From Bacteroidales bacterium (lineage in GTDB: Bacteria; Bacteroidota; Bacteroidia; Bacteroidales; WCHB1-69): a stretch of DNA of 6,535 bases. Positions 1 through 5,169 of the stretch are shown one piece after another. The stretch is from assembly GCA_012518765.1 (NCBI GenBank), contig JAAYRN010000081.1, forward strand, positions 1 through 6,535, given 5' to 3'. The stretch's first letter is position 1; each line of letters begins with the position of its first letter. The position numbers and the translations under genes were made by a program. A model generated the notes under the pieces. That model did no database searches, was not told the origin of the DNA, and worked only from the letters and a program-made list of their open reading frames with translations.

Positions 1-26
1 AACTATTTTCAATTATGTTGATAGAT

Positions 27-797
27 TTATAAAACAACCGCATTTTCTTGTAAAACTCTTTGAGTTTCCATATAGGCTATTTCATACATTTTCAAACCTT
101 TACGCACATCAAAAATAGAAAAATCGGATAAACCTTTGGGTTCAATAAACACATCGCATTGATTGGCTTTTTTCCAGCCATGTGTTTCATAAATCAAAGT
201 AATGGTGCGTTCTATATTTTGTTTCAATGTTTTTATGTTTTCTTGCTTTTTAAAAGGATGTAAATGACTGCCTATCACAAACTCACATTTATCTCTGATT
301 TGTTCTACTGGAAAATTATCAAACATTCCTCCGTCTACATAATATTCCTCATTGATGAGGATAGGATTAAATAAAACAGGTATACTTGACGATGCTAAAA
401 CCTTGTCTAACAATTTCCCTGATTTAAAATATGCAACCCTACCACAGGTTAAATTCGATGCTGATAAAACCAAAGGAATCTGAAGGTCTTCAAAGGTTTG
501 TGCATGGAGTAAAGATTGCATTTTCTTTTTCAATTTATCACTTTTCATAAAACTATTTTTATTAATTTTTGGCGATATGAGATTGAAAAACGAATTGTCT
601 TTAAACATGGACAACATTTCCAAAGGAGTGTATCCATCTGCGTATAAAGCACCTGCAATAGCACCTACACTGGCTCCTGCTATAATATCGGGCTTGATAT
701 TATTTTCATACATGGCTTGTAATACACCCAAATGAGCAAATCCTTTCGCTCCTCCTCCACTGAGGACTATGCCTATCTTATATTTTTTTGTCGACAT
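27..797 (-). CDS. Patatin-like phospholipase (RssA/NTE-type serine hydrolase)
   Basis: A 256-residue protein with the complete patatin signature. The glycine-rich oxyanion loop SGGGAKG is at residues 13-19, the nucleophile elbow GASVG is at 41-45 (catalytic Ser43), and the DGG motif is at 155-157 (Asp155, second member of the Ser-Asp dyad). Family members hydrolyse acyl esters of phospholipids or related lipids; the substrate cannot be read from sequence. There is no signal peptide or transmembrane segment and no C-terminal Omp85/POTRA-type domain. It therefore resembles the short bacterial RssA/YlbK-like forms, probably cytosolic or peripheral to the membrane. The ATG at 797 places the oxyanion loop near the N-terminus, as usual, and has no Shine-Dalgarno sequence in front. 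The gene stands divergently from the DUF1294 gene, and its downstream neighbour lies outside the window. The family assignment is secure; the physiological role is unknown. Confidence 0.93.
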   Translation of the reverse strand: MSTKKYKIGIVLSGGGAKGFAHLGVLQAMYENNIKPDIIAGASVGAIAGALYADGYTPLEMLSMFKDNSFFNLISPKINKNSFMKSDKLKKKMQSLLHAQTFEDLQIPLVLSASNLTCGRVAYFKSGKLLDKVLASSSIPVLFNPILINEEYYVDGGMFDNFPVEQIRDKCEFVIGSHLHPFKKQENIKTLKQNIERTITLIYETHGWKKANQCDVFIEPKGLSDFSIFDVRKGLKMYEIAYMETQRVLQENAVVL

Positions 798-847
798 GTA
801 ACTAAATTTAACAACCTTTAGACTTGACCTGCTTTATAAATAAATAT

Positions 848-868
848 ACAATTTTCAATTCAAATTGT
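848..868. repeat. Perfect 7-bp inverted repeat, operator-like
   Basis: ACAATTT (848-854) and AAATTGT (862-868) are perfect reverse complements separated by 7 bases. The centre lies about 37 bases upstream of the -7 box of the DUF1294 gene and about 60 bases upstream of the patatin start codon. A position near -50 suits a transcription-factor site, but AT-rich dyads of this length also arise by chance. Confidence 0.35.
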
Positions 869-894
869 TCAGAAATGTATTCATTTTTTTATAC

Positions 895-902
895 TATCTT
901 TG
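895..902 (+). promoter_or_regulatory. Bacteroidota -7 box for the DUF1294 gene
   Basis: TATCTTTG matches the Bacteroidota primary sigma factor consensus TAnnTTTG exactly. No TTTG/TTG -33 element is found at the usual spacing; the nearest TTG (865-867) is 27 bases away. Transcription would begin around 907-909, giving a leader of about 20 bases before the ATG at 929. Confidence 0.6.
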
Positions 903-928
903 TACAATAAAAATATGATAGCTACAGC

Positions 929-1210
929 ATGATCTTACTCATTTACTTTATAACAATAAACATCATTGGTTCTGTTTTATTTATAGAAGATAAAATCAAT
1001 GCTACTAAGCAAAGACGAAGAGTCAGAGAAAGTCATTTACATGCCATTGAACTATTAGGAGGTATTTTTTCGATGTTCTTATTAGTATTTATCATTCGAC
1101 ACAAGTCAAAGAAGAAATCATACTACTTCGTTTCTGCTTTTATTTTGATAATATGGCTATTACTAATGTATTATGGCTGTAAATTCAATTTTCACAAAAT
1201 GTGCATGTAA
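929..1210 (+). CDS. DUF1294 family small membrane protein
   Basis: A 93-residue protein matching the DUF1294 layout. A first hydrophobic helix (about 1-18) is followed by the conserved DK pair (Asp21-Lys22) and a basic segment ending in RVRE (31-34), equivalent to the family's WRIPE-like motif. A second helix with LGG (43-45) spans about 39-56, then comes the RHK turn (57-59) and a third helix (about 65-82). The family is widespread in bacteria, predicted to sit in the inner membrane, and has no established function. The Trp and Pro common in the WRIPE motif are both Arg here. The start at 929 agrees with family length. It overlaps the stop of a five-codon reading frame (915-932) as ATGA, so translational coupling is possible. 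The gene appears to be a single-gene transcript between the divergent patatin gene and rho. Confidence 0.82.
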   Translation: MILLIYFITINIIGSVLFIEDKINATKQRRRVRESHLHAIELLGGIFSMFLLVFIIRHKSKKKSYYFVSAFILIIWLLLMYYGCKFNFHKMCM

Positions 1211-1324
1211 TTTACACAACGTTTATATTGTTGATTTTCAGGTTTAAACAAAAGAAATAAAATGTATTCACAAAAAAAAATGCATGTTTCTTTATAAATC
1301 ACGATTTTATATTGAAAAAAAAAC

Positions 1325-1332
1325 TACTTTTG
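1325..1332 (+). promoter_or_regulatory. rho: Bacteroidota -7 box for rho
   Basis: TACTTTTG, followed by CA, is an exact match to TAnnTTTG in the form often seen in this phylum. No canonical TTTG -33 box is present at 19-23 bases. The predicted transcription start is about 1337-1340, giving a leader of about 235 bases before the rho ATG. The box lies just upstream of a strong inverted repeat. Confidence 0.6.
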
Positions 1333-1336
1333 CAAC

Positions 1337-1367
1337 GATAATTTTAAAAGCCTCTTTAAAAATTATC
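1337..1367 (+). promoter_or_regulatory. Near-perfect 14-bp hairpin at the predicted 5' end of the rho leader
   Basis: The arms GATAATTTTAAAAG (1337-1350) and CTTTAAAAATTATC (1354-1367) pair at 13 of 14 positions, with one internal A-A mismatch and a three-base CCT loop. The stem begins where transcription from the TACTTTTG box is predicted to start. It could be a 5' stabilising stem, part of a leader attenuator, or a DNA operator covering the start site. It is not a good intrinsic terminator for the upstream gene, because the 3' flank (CATGTCATTTACG) lacks a T-run and the stem is 126 bases past that gene's stop. Confidence 0.6.
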
Positions 1368-1511
1368 CATGTCATTTACGACAAAAAATGCATGTTTAAA
1401 AACATCATAACTCACAAAAAAAATCGTATATCATCAAAAAAGTATATATTCTTGATTTCAATGATTTAATATAAATCTTTCATTCATATTATTTTAATAA
1501 AAACAAAACTG

Positions 1512-1544
1512 ATTTAAAGTTTTTAGCATTATTAACCTTTAAAT
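1512..1544 (+). promoter_or_regulatory. 8-bp dyad close to the rho start codon
   Basis: ATTTAAAG (1512-1519) and CTTTAAAT (1537-1544) are perfect reverse complements around a 17-base spacer, ending 29 bases before the rho ATG. As RNA the stem would be weak (one G-C pair) but well placed to affect ribosome access. As DNA it is a plausible but unproven protein site. Confidence 0.3.
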
Positions 1545-1573
1545 AATAAACTACATTATTACATAATTACAGT

Positions 1574-3169
1574 ATGGAACAAGTAAATAAAACAGAATTA
1601 ATCTCTGAAGAGAAATCAGAGAAAGAAACCACTGAGAAAAAAACAAGAAAAACCACCACTAAACCCAAAAAAAAGGAAGAGACGGAAGCAAAAGAAGCAC
1701 CTCATACGGAAAAATCAACAGCAGAACCCTTAGCTGTAGAAGAAGAGAATAAGCCAGAAAAAAAGAAACGCAAAAGACTGACAGTTAAAGCTGTTCCTAT
1801 AAAGGATGAAGAAAGCAATACAAGCTATTCTACCGAAACAGAAAATACAGAGACAGAAATAGAAACTAAAGACACAGAAACAACAGAAAAAACTGCTCAG
1901 TCGAAAGAAGAAAATATAAAAACTGAAACTGATAAAAAAGTATCTGATACTCAAGAGGAAAAAGCAAATCCAACAGAACCTAAAGAAGAAAGAAAACACA
2001 AACCCATTCCTCCTGCTCAGCCTTTTTATTTTATTCCCAAAAACATTGAATTTTTAGGAAATGTTGTGGGCGAAGGAGTTTTGGAAGTAGCAAACGATGG
2101 TTTTGGATTTTTACGCTCTTCCGATTACAACTACCTAAACTCCCCCGACGACATATATGTATCTCAATCTCAGATTAAACTATTTGGATTGAAAACGGGC
2201 GATATCGTACAAGGATTAATACGTCCACCCAAAGACAGTGAAAAGTTTTTCCCTCTTTTAAAAGTAGATCTTATCAATGGGAAAACACCTGATGCTGTAA
2301 GAGACCGTATACCCTTTGATTTTTTAACACCCCTCTTCCCCGATGAAAAAATAAAATTGACAGGACATCCCGAATCAAGTATTTCAACACGCATTATAGA
2401 CTTGTTTGCTCCCATTGGGAAAGGACAGCGCGGATTGATTGTAGCACAACCTAAAACAGGTAAAACTGTACTACTCAAAGAAGTAGCTAATGCTATAGCC
2501 TACAATCACCCCGAAATATATTTAATTATTTTATTGATTGACGAGCGACCGGAAGAAGTTACCGACATGGAACGCAGTGTAAAAGCTGAAGTTATATCTT
2601 CTACTTTTGACGAACCCGCCGACCACCATGTCAAAATAGCCAACATTGTATTAGAAAAAGCCAAACGAATGGTAGAATGCGGACACGATGTTTGTATTTT
2701 ATTAGATTCTATAACACGTTTAGCAAGAGCATTTAACACCATCGCTCCCGCTTCTGGAAAAGTACTTTCAGGAGGAGTAGAAGCCAATGCCCTCCAAAAA
2801 CCCAAACGTTTTTTTGGTGCAGCCCGAAAAATTGAAAATGGAGGTTCCTTGACCATTATTTCTACCGCGCTGATAGACACCGGTTCAAAAATGGATGAAG
2901 TTATTTTTGAGGAATTTAAAGGAACGGGTAATATGGAGCTACAATTAGATAGAAAATTATCTAACAAACGTATTTTCCCGGCTATCGACATCGTTTCCTC
3001 CAGCACACGCAGAGATGACCTCCTACACGACAAAGAAATGCTACAACGCATTTGGATATTGAGAAATCATTTGGCTGACATGAATACCGTAGAAGCTATG
3101 GAGTTTTTAAAATCTAAAATGGCTTTTACAAACTCTAACGAAGAGTTTTTAATATCTATGAACGGTTAA
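1574..3169 (+). CDS. rho: Transcription termination factor Rho with long disordered N-terminus
   Basis: A 531-residue Rho, the hexameric RNA-dependent ATPase that ends transcription and represses antisense RNA. Residues 1 to about 148 are low-complexity, dominated by Lys, Glu and Thr. A cold-shock-like RNA-binding domain follows (about 160-235, with DGFGFLRSSDYNYL at 175-188), then the RecA-like ATPase. Visible there are Walker A QPKTGKT (292-298), the catalytic-Glu segment LIDERPEEV (321-329), Walker B ILLDS (375-379), the Q-loop SGKVLSGG (394-401), the R-loop around TGSKM (436-440), and the arginine-containing STRRDDL (477-483). All motifs are intact. E. coli Rho has 419 residues, so the excess is the charged region. 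I find no Rho_N-type helical domain before it; the usual Bacteroidota protein starts with one. The start is fixed by an upstream in-frame stop at 1547. Identity is certain; N-terminal function is inferred. Confidence 0.97.
   Translation: MEQVNKTELISEEKSEKETTEKKTRKTTTKPKKKEETEAKEAPHTEKSTAEPLAVEEENKPEKKKRKRLTVKAVPIKDEESNTSYSTETENTETEIETKDTETTEKTAQSKEENIKTETDKKVSDTQEEKANPTEPKEERKHKPIPPAQPFYFIPKNIEFLGNVVGEGVLEVANDGFGFLRSSDYNYLNSPDDIYVSQSQIKLFGLKTGDIVQGLIRPPKDSEKFFPLLKVDLINGKTPDAVRDRIPFDFLTPLFPDEKIKLTGHPESSISTRIIDLFAPIGKGQRGLIVAQPKTGKTVLLKEVANAIAYNHPEIYLIILLIDERPEEVTDMERSVKAEVISSTFDEPADHHVKIANIVLEKAKRMVECGHDVCILLDSITRLARAFNTIAPASGKVLSGGVEANALQKPKRFFGAARKIENGGSLTIISTALIDTGSKMDEVIFEEFKGTGNMELQLDRKLSNKRIFPAIDIVSSSTRRDDLLHDKEMLQRIWILRNHLADMNTVEAMEFLKSKMAFTNSNEEFLISMNG
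1832..1894 (+). repeat. Degenerate Thr-Glu coding repeat within rho
   Basis: Codons 87-107 encode an imperfect Thr-Glu run, written at DNA level as degenerate copies of ACAGAAA/GAAACAGA. It is the most repetitive part of the disordered segment and could expand or contract by slippage. All copies stay in frame here. Confidence 0.5.
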
Positions 3170-3194
3170 GTTATTTTTGAACCCAAACAATAAC
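3170..3194 (+). terminator. Hairpin directly after the rho stop codon
   Basis: GTTATTTTTG (3170-3179) pairs with CAAACAATAAC (3184-3194) over 10 base pairs, with one bulged C at 3188 and an AACC loop. It starts at the first base after the TAA. It lacks a strong T-run (next bases ATATATCAATTCTTTG), so intrinsic termination may be weak; it could instead protect the 3' end of the rho mRNA. The separate promoter box for der just downstream supports a transcript boundary here. Confidence 0.45.
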
Positions 3195-3213
3195 ATATAT
3201 CAATTCTTTGTTG

Positions 3214-3221
3214 TACCTTTG
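3214..3221 (+). promoter_or_regulatory. der: Bacteroidota -7 box for der
   Basis: TACCTTTG is an exact TAnnTTTG match. The predicted transcription start is around 3226-3229, leaving a leader of about 72 bases before the der ATG at 3300. A canonical -33 TTTG at 19-23 bases is not evident. It would drive der, the gldH-like gene and perhaps queD. Confidence 0.6.
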
Positions 3222-3260
3222 TCTTTGTTAAGATTTTACTTATTAAAAAAGCAAATGGCA

Positions 3261-3272
3261 ATGTAATTACAT
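3261..3272. repeat. Perfect 12-bp palindrome in the der leader
   Basis: ATGTAATTACAT is a perfect palindrome about 35 bases after the predicted der transcription start and 28 bases before the ATG. It could be a repressor site, or chance in AT-rich DNA. Confidence 0.25.
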
Positions 3273-3299
3273 ATCCTATAGTACTAAAAAACAATCGAA

Positions 3300-4607
3300 A
3301 TGAAAAACATAGTAGCCTTAGTAGGAAGACCCAACACCGGAAAATCAACTTTATTTAATCGATTAGTAGGGACAAGACAAGCCATTGTTGACTCCGTGTC
3401 TGGAGTTACACGCGACAGGAACTACGGTAAATCGGAATGGACATCCTATGAATTTTCAGTAATTGATACAGGTGGATACATAGATAATTCAGAAGATATT
3501 TATGAAAATGAAATAAAAAAACAAGTACACTTAGCTATAGATGAAGCTGATGTAATCTTATTTTTAGTAGACGGCAGAGAAGGCATAACTCCCATGGATG
3601 AAGATATTGCTAAAATGCTAAGAATTAGTGATAAACCTGTCTACTTAGTAGTAAACAAAATAGATTCTGCTTTAAACTACAACGACCACATGGAATTTTA
3701 TGCCTTAGGCATTGAACATCTTTTTGCTATTTCAGCAAGCTCTGGAAGTGGAACAGGTGATTTATTAGATAGTGTGGTACAGCATTTTACCCATAACACA
3801 GAGGAAGAAGATTTAGAAAACATTCCTAAAATCACTGTTGTAGGTAGACCCAATGTAGGGAAATCATCTATTATCAATACTTTTTTAGGAAACGATAGAA
3901 ATATTGTTACTCCCCTTGCTGGCACTACTCGCGACTCTGTTTACTCCCGCTACAAGGGATTTGGATTTGATTTTTACTTGGTAGACACGGCTGGCTTACG
4001 CAAAAAGAAAAATGTAGACGAAAATATAGAATTTTATTCGGTTATGCGAACCGTACGGGCTATAGAAAGTAGCGATGTATGTATAGTGATGTGCGATGCA
4101 ACACAAGGATTTGAGGCACAAGACTTAAACATATTAAGTTTGGCACAGCGAAATAAAAAAGGAGTTGTTATTGCTGTTAATAAATGGGATTTGATTGAAA
4201 AATCGACCAACACTTTACGCGACTTTGAAACAAGCATTCGCCGCAAAATAGCCCCTTTCAACGATGTCCCTATATTTTTCATTTCCGTTATAAAAAAACA
4301 ACGTATTTTCAATGTGTTAGAATCTGCTATGGAAGTGTACGAAAATACAAAACGTAGAATTAGCACCTCCGAATTAAATAATACGTTGTTGGAAATTGTA
4401 AAACAAAACCCACCTCCTATGCAAAAAGATAAGGTTATTAGAATCAAATACATAACCCAACTACCTACGGCTCATCCCCAGTTTGTGTTTTTTTGCAACT
4501 TACCACAATATGTACGAGAGGATTACAAACGTTTTTTAGAAAACAAAATTCGCTCAATTTGGAATTTTACCGGTGTATCCATAGACCTTTACTTTAGAAA
4601 AAAATAA
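3300..4607 (+). CDS. der: Ribosome-assembly GTPase Der (EngA)
   Basis: A 435-residue protein with two tandem GTPase domains and a C-terminal KH-like domain, the architecture unique to Der, which is needed for 50S subunit maturation. Domain 1 has G1 GRPNTGKS (9-16), the G2 Thr in GVTRDR (35-40), G3 DTGG (56-59), G4 NKID (119-122) and G5 SAS (145-147). Domain 2 has G1 GRPNVGKS (182-189), G2 GTTRDS (208-213), G3 DTAG (229-232), G4 NKWD (294-297) and G5 near ISVIKKQRI (328-336). The KH-like domain runs from about 350 to the end, closing in FRKK. Length fits the family. Two small departures are Thr13 where Val is usual in the first P-loop, and SV instead of SA at 329-330; I recall the latter as common in Bacteroidota. 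No Shine-Dalgarno sequence precedes the ATG. It is probably cotranscribed with the lipoprotein gene 11 bases downstream. Confidence 0.97.
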   Translation: MKNIVALVGRPNTGKSTLFNRLVGTRQAIVDSVSGVTRDRNYGKSEWTSYEFSVIDTGGYIDNSEDIYENEIKKQVHLAIDEADVILFLVDGREGITPMDEDIAKMLRISDKPVYLVVNKIDSALNYNDHMEFYALGIEHLFAISASSGSGTGDLLDSVVQHFTHNTEEEDLENIPKITVVGRPNVGKSSIINTFLGNDRNIVTPLAGTTRDSVYSRYKGFGFDFYLVDTAGLRKKKNVDENIEFYSVMRTVRAIESSDVCIVMCDATQGFEAQDLNILSLAQRNKKGVVIAVNKWDLIEKSTNTLRDFETSIRRKIAPFNDVPIFFISVIKKQRIFNVLESAMEVYENTKRRISTSELNNTLLEIVKQNPPPMQKDKVIRIKYITQLPTAHPQFVFFCNLPQYVREDYKRFLENKIRSIWNFTGVSIDLYFRKK

Positions 4608-4618
4608 AAATATTTATC

Positions 4619-5095
4619 ATGAAAAAAATCATTTTATTCAGCTTTGTTTTTTTAATAGGTATTACATCCTGTACAAATCAAAAACTATTGTATGAAAAAA
4701 CCATAAACTTCCCAGATTATCAATGGAATAGATTTAATATACTTGAATTTACTCCCGAAATAAAAAAAATAAAATACACCCACAGCTTTTCAATTATACT
4801 TACTTATCGCGAAGGATTTCCCTATGAAACCTTGCCTATAAATACTGTTTTAACTTATCCTAATGGACAAAAAAGTATTATTCGATATGTGTTTTTAATA
4901 CAAAACGAACACGGTTATATGGGTGATAAAATAGACAACAACAGACGTATAGAAGCCGTTATCCATTCAGAGAAGGAACTGGCTGATGTAGGAATGTATA
5001 ACTTTACCATACAACAACTTACACAGTATTACGACCTTGACAATATAGTTTCTGTAGGATGTAAAGTGAAAACTGAGAAAAAGGTAAAAAAGTAA
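4619..5095 (+). CDS. gldH: GldH-like lipoprotein
   Basis: A 158-residue predicted lipoprotein. The N-terminus is MKK, a hydrophobic stretch (about 4-15) and the lipobox ITSC with Cys18 as the lipidated residue. The remainder matches my memory of the GldH family in length and landmarks: a central LTYPNG (about 78-83), an acidic/polar segment, and a C-terminal part with GMYNFTIQQ (about 124-132) and DNIVSVGCKV (about 137-146). In Flavobacterium GldH is an envelope lipoprotein required for gliding, but homologues are widespread in non-gliding Bacteroidota, so the gene does not imply motility. Residues after Cys18 (TNQK) lack the acidic surface-export signal known in this phylum, so it probably faces the periplasm. 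The C-terminus is Lys-rich. It follows der by 11 bases and likely shares its mRNA. The similarity is moderate and recalled, not computed; it may be a distant family member. Confidence 0.6.
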   Translation: MKKIILFSFVFLIGITSCTNQKLLYEKTINFPDYQWNRFNILEFTPEIKKIKYTHSFSIILTYREGFPYETLPINTVLTYPNGQKSIIRYVFLIQNEHGYMGDKIDNNRRIEAVIHSEKELADVGMYNFTIQQLTQYYDLDNIVSVGCKVKTEKKVKK

Positions 5096-5169
5096 ACACA
5101 TAAACCTTGTCAAAGTAAATAAAAACTATTTTACTCAAAAATTATTAACATTATAAACCACCATAACCA
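5096..5169 (+). promoter_or_regulatory. Gap before queD with at most a weak promoter
   Basis: These 74 bases contain no exact TAnnTTTG. The best candidate is TATTTTAC (5127-5134) with TTG (5107-5109) 17 bases upstream, which deviates at the last two -7 bases. AGTAAA (5114-5119) and TTTACT (5130-5135) form a weak AT stem with no T-run. Read-through from the der/gldH transcript is the simpler explanation for queD expression. Confidence 0.25.

Larger units (their letters stand above)
798..928. promoter_or_regulatory. Divergent intergenic region with shared control signals
   Basis: This 131-base AT-rich gap separates two divergently transcribed genes, so both promoters must lie here. On the plus strand a clear -7 box is visible. 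On the minus strand only a 7-of-8 match to TAnnTTTG is seen (TATATTTA, plus-strand 841-848), with no -33 partner at proper spacing, so the patatin gene promoter is not resolved. An inverted repeat occupies 848-868. Confidence 0.5.
1275..1397. repeat. Direct repeat of a TGCATG-containing 15-mer
   Basis: The sequence AAAAAATGCATGTTT occurs at 1275-1289 and again at 1383-1397, identical over 15 bases and both preceded by a short A-run. A degenerate third copy (CACAAAATGTGCATGT) lies at 1193-1208, over the end of the DUF1294 gene. The TGCATG cores start at 1202, 1281 and 1389. The two good copies flank the rho -7 box and hairpin, which suits a paired protein-binding site. The second copy is also part of a 6-bp dyad (ATGTTT 1392-1397, AAACAT 1400-1405). 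The A-run makes part of the match cheap; the shared TGCATGTTT is the informative part. Confidence 0.45.
1211..1573. other. 363-base non-coding region: rho promoter and leader
   Basis: No credible gene lies in this very AT-rich stretch. A 61-codon open frame at 1284-1469 gives a Lys/Ile/Phe-rich peptide with no recognisable domain, and it runs across the promoter box and hairpin listed separately. An in-frame stop at 1547-1549 prevents rho from extending upstream by more than 8 codons, and no ATG lies in that space. The region holds one -7 box, a long hairpin, a repeated 15-mer and a dyad near the rho start. This density of structure points to regulation of rho or to a small leader RNA. Confidence 0.6.

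Noticed and set aside
1217..1239. Intrinsic terminator for the DUF1294 gene (CAAC...GTTG)
   Set aside because: Only four base pairs plus a possible G-U form, with no T-run beyond ATTTTC. This is too weak to report as a terminator.
1290..1382. Miniature transposable element bounded by the 15-mer direct repeats
   Set aside because: The enclosed 93 bases have no terminal inverted repeats, and the internal hairpin is central and next to a promoter box, so a regulatory reading is simpler.
1284..1469. 61-codon open reading frame upstream of rho
   Set aside because: It runs across the rho -7 box, the long hairpin and one 15-mer repeat, and its product is a Lys/Ile/Phe-rich string with no domain, as expected from random AT-rich DNA. 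It also does not resemble a missing Rho_N domain.
1730..3051. Long antisense open frames inside rho (1730-1999, 2170-2478, 2506-3051)
   Set aside because: They are shadows of the strongly supported rho frame. The first is almost pure Phe/Ser/Cys because it mirrors the Lys/Glu tract; the others show no recognisable domain.
3166..3348. Antisense 60-codon frame across the rho-der gap
   Set aside because: It overlaps the der start, the der promoter box and the rho hairpin, and gives a hydrophobic/basic string typical of AT-rich non-coding DNA.
3698..4453. Antisense open frames inside der (3698-3925, 4034-4453)
   Set aside because: They lie opposite fully conserved Der motifs, and their translations carry no recognisable domain.
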